Below, in pieces: positions 1-8,752 of a stretch of 47,275 nucleotides of DNA. Position numbers and translations under genes: made by a program. Every line of letters begins with the position of its first letter. Within the stretch, counting starts at the first letter, position 1. The stretch spans positions 1 through 47,275 of the forward strand of contig WRAG01000018.1 of assembly GCA_009780345.1 (NCBI GenBank). Direction: 5' to 3'. A model generated the notes under the pieces. It was not told the origin of the DNA. It searched no databases and saw only the letters and a list, made by a program, of their open reading frames with translations. The stretch is from Oscillospiraceae bacterium. GTDB taxonomy: Bacteria > Bacillota > Clostridia > Monoglobales > WRAG01.

Positions 1-801
1 CATAAACGTGTGACCGGCTCGCGAGAAGCCGTTTCCACGCAGCGCAACGTTCGCGTTTCTTGATATTACTTGGTTTGCCGTCGTTCCCGTTCCGCCGTTC
101 GCGTTGAACACTACCGTATATGTTGTTGGCGGCGGTGGTGGGGCGGCTGCGTATGGTCTAAAATTAGTCACGGCGCCAACCGGTACTGCAAGGTGAGCGA
201 AAGTCGAACCCACGTAAGTATCCGCGGACGCGCCTACGGTTCGAGCAAAAGCTACAACCTGAGTTGGCGTAACTCCTGCCACTTGTATGTCCACGGCTCT
301 TCCATGTCGGTGGTTCGAGTTCGCGGCGCCACCAACAGCGGTATTATGAGAAGGACATCTAAATCCGCTGGTTATGGTAATAGCCCTACCAAAATGTGAG
401 CGAACATGATGCATTATATCAACCAATCTTGAGTCAAACTGAAAAGTCGCCGGACATGTGCCGCCGCTTGTATGACGACATCGTATCATGCCTACGGTAA
501 ACAACGAAGACTGCTGACCATTAAACAGGTATAAGCTTTGATTCACATTGTTTCTGTTGTATGTACGCATAGTTGTGGAGAATGGCACAAATAACGGCAA
601 TTCTCGGTATCTCGCCAACTCATAATGATAGTAATCACTATAACCACCCTCGGCGGGTAAGCATTCGTCATTATAAGCATGCCAATAGCAACATTCAAAT
701 TCCGAAGCATCATGGTCGGCATCATTCGGAGCCGCCAAAACTCCTGCGCTTACCGTAAAAACCAAAACAAACACCAATAAAACATTTAAAATTTTCTTCA
801 T
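1..801 (-). CDS. Secreted M15-type D-Ala-D-Ala peptidase with InlB-like repeat (3' part outside window)
   Basis: The frame is open without a stop from ATG at 801 to the window edge (267 codons seen), so the protein is C-terminally incomplete. The start follows GGGAGG at good spacing. Residues 1-23 form a signal peptide (MKKILNVLL..., then VLAA). Residues about 118-205 match the VanY/M15 peptidase family, which cleaves D-Ala ends of peptidoglycan stem peptides: TSGFRCPSHN, then SNHRHGRAVD, which fits S-x-H-x2-G-x-A-x-D with zinc ligands His164 and Asp171, and a later His203 (FAHLAV). A proline run (221-225) leads into the start of an InlB/Flg_new-type repeat (VVFNANGGTG, GHTFM) at the edge. 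A secreted wall-modifying or wall-binding enzyme is likely. The catalytic core seems complete, but activity is inferred. Missing residues beyond the edge may hold more repeats or an anchor. Confidence 0.85.
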   Translation of the reverse strand, partial: MKKILNVLLVFVLVFTVSAGVLAAPNDADHDASEFECCYWHAYNDECLPAEGGYSDYYHYELARYRELPLFVPFSTTMRTYNRNNVNQSLYLFNGQQSSLFTVGMIRCRHTSGGTCPATFQFDSRLVDIMHHVRSHFGRAITITSGFRCPSHNTAVGGAANSNHRHGRAVDIQVAGVTPTQVVAFARTVGASADTYVGSTFAHLAVPVGAVTNFRPYAAAPPPPPTTYTVVFNANGGTGTTANQVISRNANVALRGNGFSRAGHTFM

Positions 802-922
802 ACGTAAGATTCCTCCCAATTAAATTCAAATTTTTAAATATTAAATAAGAATTCTCTCCCACTTCAACTTAAACCATTGGAATCACAACCTTTTTTATAT
901 GTAAAATTTTTCCTTGTAATCA

Positions 923-951
923 ATTGTAAACTATGTCTATTTAATTGTCAA
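923..951 (-). promoter_or_regulatory. Sigma-A type promoter for the M15 peptidase gene
   Basis: On the minus strand TTGACA (946-951) and TACAAT (923-928) are separated by exactly 17 bases. The expected transcription start near 916 gives a leader of about 115 bases to the ATG at 801. The -35 box is consensus and the -10 box has one mismatch. Confidence 0.75.
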
Positions 952-1010
952 GAAAAATTTGTTAAATTAAGTAAAAATTTGCAAATTTTAAGTTTTTTTG
1001 ACATTAAAAA

Positions 1011-1037
1011 TCCCGCAACACTTAAAATGTTGCGGGA
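1011..1037 (-). terminator. Rho-independent terminator after the Na/Pi symporter gene
   Basis: A perfect 10-bp inverted repeat (TCCCGCAACA / TGTTGCGGGA, 7-base loop) is flanked by A and T tracts. It lies downstream of the minus-strand symporter gene and is followed on that strand by TTTTTAATG. The flanks make it able to work in both directions. Confidence 0.8.
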
Positions 1038-1099
1038 TTTTGGCTTATTTCAATATTTTATTTATTCGAGATTGCAAAAAATACTCGCTTGCCGATAGG

Positions 1100-1123
1100 T
1101 TGCAACCAATCATGCGGCGGCAA
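1100..1123. repeat. Dispersed 24-bp repeat, copy 1
   Basis: TTGCAACCAATCATGCGGCGGCAA here matches 34669-34692 in the same orientation with three mismatches. Both copies are intergenic. The function is unknown. Confidence 0.45.
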
Positions 1124-1150
1124 TCTACCGTGCACCGGGGTAGATACCCG

Positions 1151-2803
1151 TCATTTTTGATACCTAAGCGAATACGCGATATTGGTCGCATGGTCTGCTA
1201 TACGTTCTAAATCGGTAAGCATATTTACATATAACATTCCGGAGGCGGGATTGCAAATGCCTTTTTCCATACGTTTTATATGCGCCTCTTTATATTTATC
1301 CATTTCGGCGTCGATGGCTTTTTCGACTTTATGAATATCGTCCATTACTTCCGGATTATATTCCCCTGATGTGAACACATCTATCGCGCGCGTAAGCAAG
1401 TTTTCAACATTTTTTGACGCGACAGTCAGTTCAGAAATTGCTTCTTCCGAAAACATTTTTTCGTTTTCGTGATAGTCATCACTGAATTCCACTATGTTTT
1501 CAGCATGGTCGCCGACGCGCTCAATATCGTTAACTACATGATACAGCGAGCCAATCATTTTGTTATCCGCGTAAGCTAAATACATTCCGTTGATTCTTAC
1601 CAAGTTTCGAGTGATTTCGTGATTCAAATAGTTGATTATCTTTTCGTTTGCCAAAGCGTCGTCGATCAATTTTATTTTTCTTCCTAAAAAGATTTTGATA
1701 GACAAACGATAATTCTCCAACGCGAGATTCGCCATTCGCTCGACTTCTCGGCGCGCTTGCATTGCGGAGGCTGATGGCGTGCTTTGCACGCGCGGATCAA
1801 TGTACAACAGTTTCCTTTCGTAAAGTTCGCCTTTTCCGTTCCCTTCTGTCGGAATAATTTTTTTCATTAACGCGGCAACCCATTTAACAAACGGCAATAG
1901 CAGAAGCATTGTCGCAAGATTGTACAAAGTATGGAACATCGCGACCTGACGCTCGGGCGACGTAAAAGTCGCTTGAAACCAATACAAAATCTGCGGAACA
2001 AAGAAAATCAGCAGACCGAACACCGCACTACCTATAATATCGTACATAATATGGAACAAGGCGGCGCGCTTACTTTCGCGGTTCGCCGGAATTGACGCGA
2101 TTAACGTCGTCACACTCGTACCGATATTTACGCCCAGTAAGATAAACGCCGCCGTTGCAAAAGGAATAGGCGTTGCGACGTAAGGATAATATGGCGACGG
2201 CATGTGCATAGCAATTAAAATTCCCGAAGCGGCAGTTGAACTTTGAACAACGGCGGTGAAAACAAAACCTGCCAATATTGCCAAAAATGGGTTTTCAAAC
2301 GCCGTCAACATTGTTCGGAAAGCCGGTTGGGCGGCAAGCTCTCTAAGCGGCGCCCCCAATGTCGTAATACCAAAGAATAAAATACCGAATCCTAATATAA
2401 CATAACCGATATTTTTAATACTTCTTTTTTTGAAAAACATATACATGATTACGCCAATAAGGATAAACACCGGAGCATACGCGTCAATTCTAAACGCGAT
2501 TAACTGCCCGCTAATCGTCGTTCCGACATTTGCACCCATAATAATCCCGATTGATTGCGTTAAATTCAACATTCCGGAATTAACAAAGCTAACCGTCATA
2601 ATGGTGGTTGCCGTCGAGCTATTAATAGCGACCGTTGCGACAAATCCGACAAAAACAGCCAAAAATCTGTTCGATGTCGCTTTTTGCAGAATATTTTGCA
2701 TACGGTCGCCCGCGATTATTGTCAAGCCGCTTGACATCATTCTCATTCCGAATAAAAACAAACCAAGTCCGCCAAGCATCAATATAAGTTGCATCAATTC
2801 CAT
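1151..2803 (-). CDS. Na+/phosphate symporter with C-terminal PhoU domain
   Basis: This 550-residue protein belongs to the NptA/Na-Pi cotransporter family (two PF02690-type repeats), which drives phosphate uptake with sodium. The two halves carry the family's Ser/Thr-rich signatures, NSSTATTIM and QSSTAASGI, inside hydrophobic segments covering roughly residues 1-320. Residues about 350-550 form a soluble helical PhoU-like domain (RMANLALENY, RVGDHAENI, RIADHATNI), usual in bacterial members and thought to regulate transport. The ATG at 2803 was chosen because AGGAG lies about 8 bases upstream; an earlier in-frame start at 2827 has no such site. It is a monocistronic unit between two terminators. 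Length and domain order are normal for the family. Confidence 0.93.
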   Translation of the reverse strand: MELMQLILMLGGLGLFLFGMRMMSSGLTIIAGDRMQNILQKATSNRFLAVFVGFVATVAINSSTATTIMTVSFVNSGMLNLTQSIGIIMGANVGTTISGQLIAFRIDAYAPVFILIGVIMYMFFKKRSIKNIGYVILGFGILFFGITTLGAPLRELAAQPAFRTMLTAFENPFLAILAGFVFTAVVQSSTAASGILIAMHMPSPYYPYVATPIPFATAAFILLGVNIGTSVTTLIASIPANRESKRAALFHIMYDIIGSAVFGLLIFFVPQILYWFQATFTSPERQVAMFHTLYNLATMLLLLPFVKWVAALMKKIIPTEGNGKGELYERKLLYIDPRVQSTPSASAMQARREVERMANLALENYRLSIKIFLGRKIKLIDDALANEKIINYLNHEITRNLVRINGMYLAYADNKMIGSLYHVVNDIERVGDHAENIVEFSDDYHENEKMFSEEAISELTVASKNVENLLTRAIDVFTSGEYNPEVMDDIHKVEKAIDAEMDKYKEAHIKRMEKGICNPASGMLYVNMLTDLERIADHATNIAYSLRYQK

Positions 2804-2867
2804 GATTTTTCTCCTGTATATACGCAATTTTTGTGATGTTTTGTATTATTTTGTATTATCAACGACA

Positions 2868-2873
2868 ATTATA
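2868..2873 (-). promoter_or_regulatory. Extended -10 promoter for the Na/Pi symporter gene
   Basis: The minus strand reads TGGTATAAT, an extended -10 (TGn-TATAAT), about 65 bases upstream of the ATG at 2803. No good -35 box is present, which fits an extended -10 promoter. Two tandem TTTTGTATTA units lie just downstream (about 2839-2859). Confidence 0.5.
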
Positions 2874-2940
2874 CCATGAATTTTTTTAAAAAGCGAGCAT
2901 TATTTTAAAAAATATTGATAATTTCGCGTTCCATATCAAA

Positions 2941-2962
2941 ACCCCCTGCAAATGCAGGGGGT
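2941..2962 (-). terminator. Terminator after the giant sortase-anchored protein gene
   Basis: A perfect 10-bp hairpin ACCCCCTGCA/TGCAGGGGGT with a 2-base loop is followed on the minus strand by TTTTGAT. It lies 37 bases beyond the stop of the minus-strand gene ending at 2999. Confidence 0.8.
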
Positions 2963-2998
2963 TTGTGTAACATCCTGGAATTTCAGTATTTTTTCATG

Positions 2999-5900
2999 TT
3001 ATCTGAAAAGTTTTTTCCGCTTGCCATATACAACCGCGCTGCTTATAACCACAATGCCTGCAATCAGCAGAATGATAAAGATTGTGGTTTGCCGCTGATC
3101 GCCTGTTTGCGGCGCTTGAGGCGGCTCGCCCGGTTCTGTCGGTTCAGTCGGCACCGTAGGATTTTCAATATCCGGTGGTTCGATTATATCCGGAGGATAT
3201 GGTAGTTCTACCGGCGGATACGGTGGTTCGATTGGCGGATATATCGGCGGCTCAACCGGTGGATATATCGGCGGATGTGTCGGCGGATGTGTCGGCGGCG
3301 GGTTGATTGGCGGCGGATATACCGGTGGCCGCGTAGGTGTAATCGGTCTCGGAGGTATCGGTTGTGGCACCGGAGGTGTCGGCGGAATACGATATACATT
3401 GGTGATTATGACTTCTATATCCGAATCCACAGTTACATTTACAGTATATGGCAACGCCGGATTCACAGTCATATTGAATCCTGCAACCTGGCTGTTGCGT
3501 TCTGTAATTGTGTAGCTTCCGACAACAAGATCGTCAATCCGAACTCCCTCCAAAGCTTCCGCAAGTCTGATTATTTTTTCGAAATTATCAGGACCTCTGA
3601 CGACAAGCTCAAAGTTTTGTGGGATTTGCGCTTGTGTCAGCCCGTCGAACACCTTGCGCACGGTTAGCGATCCCACTTGCTGCGGCGGTGGAACTTCGGC
3701 ATAGCTGTTGATAAAATGCACTATTCCGTGCCTGCTAGGAACTGTTACGGACGCAAGTTCTGGAACATTCGGACGATCCAAAATATATCTGACCGCGTCT
3801 CCACCGTGTTCATAAACCTTATAGTGTCCCAAAGGCAAATTAATCAAAATGATTTCATATCTGCCCTTCAGCGGATTCCATACAAAGTTTCCGCCTTGTA
3901 ATTTTACTTCTTCACTATATATTTCGTGCCCCGCGCTGTCTTCGCCAACTACCAGGAACGTAATCTGTGACACGAAGTTGAAGACGTTTATTCCAACCGG
4001 AAGTCCTTCAAATTCTTTCGTTATTGTCAAACTTCCTAAAGGCTCTTTTGTGGGTATGTAGAAATTATCTATATTGATAAATATGTGCGGGTTATTGGCA
4101 GTTATACTGAACTTATGCGGCAATGTCAGCCGTTCGTTGTTTATCAATACTTCCAAAACTCTAAACCCGGGAACGTTGAAGTTAAACTCTTCTACCGTAT
4201 ATTCGCCGAATTCAAGCCCTATAAAGTTTTTGCCCGATATTGCTTCGTCAAGATTCAACGTTTCGTCAAAATTACTCGGACCGGTTATGCGAATAAAGAA
4301 CTCTCTCGGCAAATTGTCGTGTGCCAAACCATGGAACACCTTATGAATAACCAAAGTAGGCACCGGCGGCGGTGGAACGAAAGTATAACTGTTCACGAAA
4401 TTCACAATCACGTTGTCGCCATCAGCCGCTATCTCTGCAAGTTCCGGCACGGTCGGTCGGTTAAAGATATAGCCGACTGCATTACCACCACTCTCATACA
4501 CGCGATAGCTTCCAAGCGGCAAGTCAGTCAACGTGATTTCATACCTGCTCGTATTCGGATTCCAAGTGAAGTTTCCGCCTTGCAAAGCGATTGTTTCGTT
4601 ATATACTTCACTACCGTCCGAGCCTGTGCCCACAACCAAGAACGTAATTTGCGATACAAAGTTGAATACATTTATACCATTCGGCAGATTCTCGAACGCT
4701 TTTGTGATTGTCAAGCTTCCGCGCGGATCATACAACTCGTTTTGAATGGTTATAAAGTCGGATATCGGGTTGATAGTATTCCCCAGCACATCTTCGTGAT
4801 AAATTATTTCCGTGCCTGGTATTTGAGGATTAATAGTAAAGTATGTATAAGCACTATCACCGTCAGGAAGCACATAGCCGTTAGGCGCTCCTGTTTCAAC
4901 CAATAGGAACAGGAATTTGTACGATCCTGTAATCCAATTGTCCTCAAATAACGCCATGCCGTCTGAATCAGTAGTCACATCTTCTAAAAGAAGGTAGAAA
5001 TCTCTGACTACGCCGTCTGTTCCTGTTACGGGGAACGCAACGTCAAGATTTCCCGGAGCTTGATAATTCGTGGGGTCTGTAACATCTGCCACATAAAGGT
5101 TAAATACGGCGCCGCCTAAGTTAACTGTAGCGCTTCTGTCTGTCGGCGAAGGACCTTGTTTAAATACTCTAAGATCCACCACGCTCGCGCCCGCTCCCAC
5201 TTGCGAATCGTCAACTGTATATTGGTCATTGCCGGCGTCGCTTTGGTCGCCGAATATGCTTATTTTGTTACTGATTTGCCCCGTTTGCCCCGCAGGCGTT
5301 GTTACAAGCGCGGTATATACAATCCTAATCGGCTGCTCATTCGGAAGTATAAAATCAACTTCGCTTTCGCTGACGACATTAACGCTCCATACATCGCCGC
5401 TGTTAAAGGTTATCGCTTGTTGCGTCCATATGCCGTCCCAAATGCCGTTAACTTCAGTTTGAGTATAGATTGTGATTGTGTCTAGGTACAGCATTAAGTT
5501 GGTAAGCTCGTCCTTCGCGGTAATTTCAGCCGGACCAACACCCGAACTATCCGGAGCAAACATAACGCCGCCGGTAGGATTGATAATAATCTCTACATTT
5601 ATCATGTTCGAGCCGGTCGATACCGGCGTCATAGTTTTTGCCAACGGATTCGGAGAATAATTCACTTGAGTACCGTTTTCAAACATACATTCGCCCGGAT
5701 TTACCTCTATCGAAACGGTGTTTACCAAATTCGGCTGCGCAAGCGCAAGCTCGGCGTCTAAGAGATGCAATTGATAGTGCGCCTCGAAATTATTCTTCAC
5801 CGCGAACCAATCAACAGGCGGAGCCGTTCCGATTTGCGCGCCGCCCGCAAGTGGCGGAGCGGTAAATTCGTACAAATCGCTAAGAACTACGCTGAACTCG

Positions 5901-8509
5901 TTGCCGTTAACGGTTACATCGGTTATCGGAGCGAAATATCTTACCGGGTTGCTCGATGTGTTAACCATATAGAACGAACCCGCGACATATTCAAGTCGGT
6001 CATCGAAAGTATCCGTGAAAATCGGAGTTGAGCCCGACATAAACAACGGATTGGGGCTTAAAGAATATCCACCCTTAATGCTCACCGTATAGTTAAACAA
6101 CGAAGGATTAGCCGTCGCTATGGCTGTTTTAAAAATTGGCCAGTAGTCATTCATATTTTGCGCGCCAACGACGTTATAGTTGGGTAGGTTCGACGCTATT
6201 TGCGGCACTCCTACGCTGTTTATCAAATATGCCGTGTTTTGCACCATGTTGTTGGCGTTGCTTTGCAGGCCGATAACCGTAGCGGCGTCTAACTGTATCT
6301 GATACGTTATAATAAGCTGCATTTCTCTGTTATACTGCCAAAACGCTTGCGACGGGTCGGTGCCTACGCTCGTGCCGAAGAATACCGACCACGAGTTTCC
6401 GCCAAGTTGATAATAAGGCGTAGGTCCGCTATATACCAACGGAACCACAGGCGCAACTCCGGTAGCAGGGTCTATGGCGGTAATTATAAAGTTTTGCGGA
6501 ACATTCGGTATGTATGCACCGGACGGCATCATTCCCAAAGTGTCGAAAAGATAGAGCGGTTGCCCCAAAAGTCCCGCAGGAACATTAAGCGTAATCGTAT
6601 AATCTATAAAATATCCGATTTCCGGTCTTCCGCATATGCCTGATGTGGTTTTAGTAAGAATTGCGGGACCTGCCGGCGTCAGCGGCAGTTTGCCGGTTGT
6701 GCCTATGTCCATATGACCGTCGTTGTATTCCACATAGTTTGTGTAAATAACCGCCGGCATGCCCGGTCTTGGCGGCGGATTGATGTCAGTGTAAAAAACA
6801 ATCACTGCTTGGTAAATATCACCATTTGTGTATGGGTCGGGTATTGTTAATTCGAAAGTTGTGTAAGGCGCCGCCCCTGTACCGCTGTCAAACGAGGGGT
6901 TTAAATCCCCGGATAGATTTAGCAGATTATCGCTTACTACCGGAGTCGAATTGTTTTGCGCGTATAAAGATATATCTATCTGGTCTGCGGTCGGCAAGAA
7001 TAAATTCGGTCCGAGCGTATCTGTTATCGTTCCGCCGTTCAGGCGTGTCAAGGCGCCATCACCTACCGTGATTGTCCATTGAATTTGGTACGAATCACCC
7101 GTATTTACCGGAGGAACAAGCACAGCACTCTTTGAAATCGGGAAAACTTTGCTCACAGGGTCTGTTGTCGTATCGATTACAGTACCGCTAATATCAGGAC
7201 TTGTGACCGAAACTTGATTTCCGATTGAGAAATTATAGTTGAGCGTGCTTGGAACAAGAGTCGGATTGTTTATAATCAACGTATTAATGTTAAGATTATA
7301 CCTGATGGTTATAAAATCGCCCGGATTGAGTGATTCCGCAAAGTCGTATGAAAACACAGCGGGGTCGTCAAGCCAATTTACAGACATGGGCGTTAAGGTT
7401 CCCGGGGGCATTCCGACTTGATTCACGGTATAAGTGAAAGCGGAAAACGCGTTCGAATTCACATGATCGTTCACTATAGACTGTCCGTTTATGGTCGGCG
7501 CGTCGGCGAGCGTAATATTTGTTACAGGATCGCCTCCGGGCACGCCCAAAGCCGTGATGGTAATCATATAGTATATTATGCCCGCAGCGGGGTCATACCT
7601 TGAATCTTTATGAACGCCTAACGATGGCGGCGGATATTCGGGGCTGATTTCTATTACATTACCGCCGCCGAAATCTAAACCGCTGCCCGAATCGGTAAGT
7701 TGCGCAAAAATTTCAAGCCTGATGGTCACATTAGTGAAATCAATATAGTTGTAATCAGACGGATTACCGTTTTGGTCAACATCATTGAACCATACTAAAA
7801 CTAAGCCGCTTGTATCGATTGTATACCAACCGACGATGGCGTTATTCGCTATACGAATCGGTGTTTCAGCGACCGCGTTTTGAATGTTAAGTGCGGCAGG
7901 CAGTTGATAAACTAGAACTCCGTCGGGATAAGGCGGATTGCTGTTGGTATATTCAAGCTGCAAGCTCGGCGTTTCCGCGAAATCAAGCACAAATTTGTAT
8001 GTATCGCCTATGTAAGTAGGATCTCCCGGATTTATAAGTACCGGGTTTGCGGAATCGCTAATATCATACATGTTTGCGCCCGTGATAAAGTCGCTCAAGT
8101 CCCACGATGTTCCCGAAGCCAGCGCAAATAGGCTCATCAGCATGTCAATCTCTTCTGTTTCGTCATCTATTCCGTCTTCCGAATCTTCGTCGATGTCCGC
8201 CTCAGGCGAACCGTCTTCGGTAGGAGGAATATCAGCTTCTTCATCATCATCGTCTAAATTTAAGTCTTTTTCCGACGTTTCTTCGCCCTCTTCCGGCGCG
8301 TCAGTATCGGTTTCCGACGCGTCAGCAATTACATTGGATGTCTCGCCGCCATCTTCCGAAGAAATGTCGGAAGAGACAACCGACTCGGTCGTCTGCACAT
8401 CCCCGTCATTCTCAGAATCGGCAAAAACGGCGATGCCGCCCGCCAGCGAGAAAAGCATTGTAAAAGCAATTAAAACTGAAAATAATTTCCTTGTTTGAGT
8501 ATTAAACAT
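2999..8509 (-). CDS. Giant wall-anchored surface protein with Cna-B-like modules and sortase-like tail
   Basis: This is an 1836-residue surface protein. The ATG at 8509 follows AAGGGAGGG; an upstream in-frame start at 8554 lacks a site. Residues 1-30 are a signal peptide, followed by a D/E/S-rich stretch (about 30-125). Long beta-rich repeats resembling DUF11/isopeptide adhesin modules fill about 150-1100. A Cna-B/SpaA-like domain sits near 1105-1245 (LVETGAPNGYVLP). Four repeats of the type SLTITKAFEGL...GSYRVYE (DUF5979-like) occupy about 1263-1700. A proline-rich spacer with YPP/HPP/EPP repeats covers 1706-1800. The C-terminus has APQTGD, a hydrophobic helix and KRKKLFR, the layout of a sortase substrate with a non-canonical xPxTG motif. 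It is transcribed alone, between terminators. A role in adhesion or wall structure is inferred; no ligand can be named. Confidence 0.85.
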   Translation of the reverse strand: MFNTQTRKLFSVLIAFTMLFSLAGGIAVFADSENDGDVQTTESVVSSDISSEDGGETSNVIADASETDTDAPEEGEETSEKDLNLDDDDEEADIPPTEDGSPEADIDEDSEDGIDDETEEIDMLMSLFALASGTSWDLSDFITGANMYDISDSANPVLINPGDPTYIGDTYKFVLDFAETPSLQLEYTNSNPPYPDGVLVYQLPAALNIQNAVAETPIRIANNAIVGWYTIDTSGLVLVWFNDVDQNGNPSDYNYIDFTNVTIRLEIFAQLTDSGSGLDFGGGNVIEISPEYPPPSLGVHKDSRYDPAAGIIYYMITITALGVPGGDPVTNITLADAPTINGQSIVNDHVNSNAFSAFTYTVNQVGMPPGTLTPMSVNWLDDPAVFSYDFAESLNPGDFITIRYNLNINTLIINNPTLVPSTLNYNFSIGNQVSVTSPDISGTVIDTTTDPVSKVFPISKSAVLVPPVNTGDSYQIQWTITVGDGALTRLNGGTITDTLGPNLFLPTADQIDISLYAQNNSTPVVSDNLLNLSGDLNPSFDSGTGAAPYTTFELTIPDPYTNGDIYQAVIVFYTDINPPPRPGMPAVIYTNYVEYNDGHMDIGTTGKLPLTPAGPAILTKTTSGICGRPEIGYFIDYTITLNVPAGLLGQPLYLFDTLGMMPSGAYIPNVPQNFIITAIDPATGVAPVVPLVYSGPTPYYQLGGNSWSVFFGTSVGTDPSQAFWQYNREMQLIITYQIQLDAATVIGLQSNANNMVQNTAYLINSVGVPQIASNLPNYNVVGAQNMNDYWPIFKTAIATANPSLFNYTVSIKGGYSLSPNPLFMSGSTPIFTDTFDDRLEYVAGSFYMVNTSSNPVRYFAPITDVTVNGNEFSVVLSDLYEFTAPPLAGGAQIGTAPPVDWFAVKNNFEAHYQLHLLDAELALAQPNLVNTVSIEVNPGECMFENGTQVNYSPNPLAKTMTPVSTGSNMINVEIIINPTGGVMFAPDSSGVGPAEITAKDELTNLMLYLDTITIYTQTEVNGIWDGIWTQQAITFNSGDVWSVNVVSESEVDFILPNEQPIRIVYTALVTTPAGQTGQISNKISIFGDQSDAGNDQYTVDDSQVGAGASVVDLRVFKQGPSPTDRSATVNLGGAVFNLYVADVTDPTNYQAPGNLDVAFPVTGTDGVVRDFYLLLEDVTTDSDGMALFEDNWITGSYKFLFLLVETGAPNGYVLPDGDSAYTYFTINPQIPGTEIIYHEDVLGNTINPISDFITIQNELYDPRGSLTITKAFENLPNGINVFNFVSQITFLVVGTGSDGSEVYNETIALQGGNFTWNPNTSRYEITLTDLPLGSYRVYESGGNAVGYIFNRPTVPELAEIAADGDNVIVNFVNSYTFVPPPPVPTLVIHKVFHGLAHDNLPREFFIRITGPSNFDETLNLDEAISGKNFIGLEFGEYTVEEFNFNVPGFRVLEVLINNERLTLPHKFSITANNPHIFINIDNFYIPTKEPLGSLTITKEFEGLPVGINVFNFVSQITFLVVGEDSAGHEIYSEEVKLQGGNFVWNPLKGRYEIILINLPLGHYKVYEHGGDAVRYILDRPNVPELASVTVPSRHGIVHFINSYAEVPPPQQVGSLTVRKVFDGLTQAQIPQNFELVVRGPDNFEKIIRLAEALEGVRIDDLVVGSYTITERNSQVAGFNMTVNPALPYTVNVTVDSDIEVIITNVYRIPPTPPVPQPIPPRPITPTRPPVYPPPINPPPTHPPTHPPIYPPVEPPIYPPIEPPYPPVELPYPPDIIEPPDIENPTVPTEPTEPGEPPQAPQTGDQRQTTIFIILLIAGIVVISSAVVYGKRKKLFR

Positions 8510-8752
8510 AACATACCCTCCCTTATCATAATAAAATTTATAATGCCGGAACACGGCAATCGACTGTACCTTGTTCCCTCCCCTTCACCTTGGGGCGCAA
8601 AATAATTGTTTTCACTAAATACAACCTCTTAAAGCACCGAATCGGGGACAAACTTAATTGACTTTTCACCGACGTAATGTTCGACCCGGTCCAACCGTCA
8701 AAAAATAGCGCAAGGCTTTAAAATTCAAGCCTTGCGCTATTTTTTAAGTATG
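8510..8752 (-). other. Leader/intergenic region upstream of the giant sortase-anchored gene
   Basis: This region holds the terminator of the upstream gene and about 190 bases of leader. On the minus strand the leader contains small hairpins, GCCG-TGTTC-CGGC and CCCC-AAGGTGAA-GGGG, just before the ribosome-binding site. No convincing promoter or known riboswitch core was identified. Confidence 0.4.
8701..8745 (-). terminator. Strong terminator after the giant SLH protein gene
   Basis: The arms at 8701-8718 and 8727-8744 are perfectly complementary over 18 bases, with core AGCGCAAGGCTT, an 8-base loop and flanking A and T tracts. It lies immediately beyond the stop of the minus-strand gene at 8753. 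Confidence 0.9.

Larger units (their letters stand above)
802..1150. other. Intergenic region without a gene
   Basis: This 349-base, AT-rich stretch separates the symporter gene from the M15 gene. It holds the M15 promoter, the terminator hairpin at 1011-1037, and one copy of a 24-bp dispersed repeat (1100-1123) next to a small TCTACC/GGTAGA hairpin (1124-1144). No convincing ORF was seen. Confidence 0.6.

Noticed and set aside
4085-4906. 273-codon plus-strand frame inside the giant sortase-anchored gene
   Set aside because: It lies opposite repeats of a clearly coding gene, lacks a ribosome-binding site and has composition typical of an antisense shadow.
8515-8700. Possible riboswitch in the leader of the giant sortase-anchored gene
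   Set aside because: Several small hairpins are present, but no known cyclic-di-GMP, cobalamin or other aptamer core could be recognised by eye.
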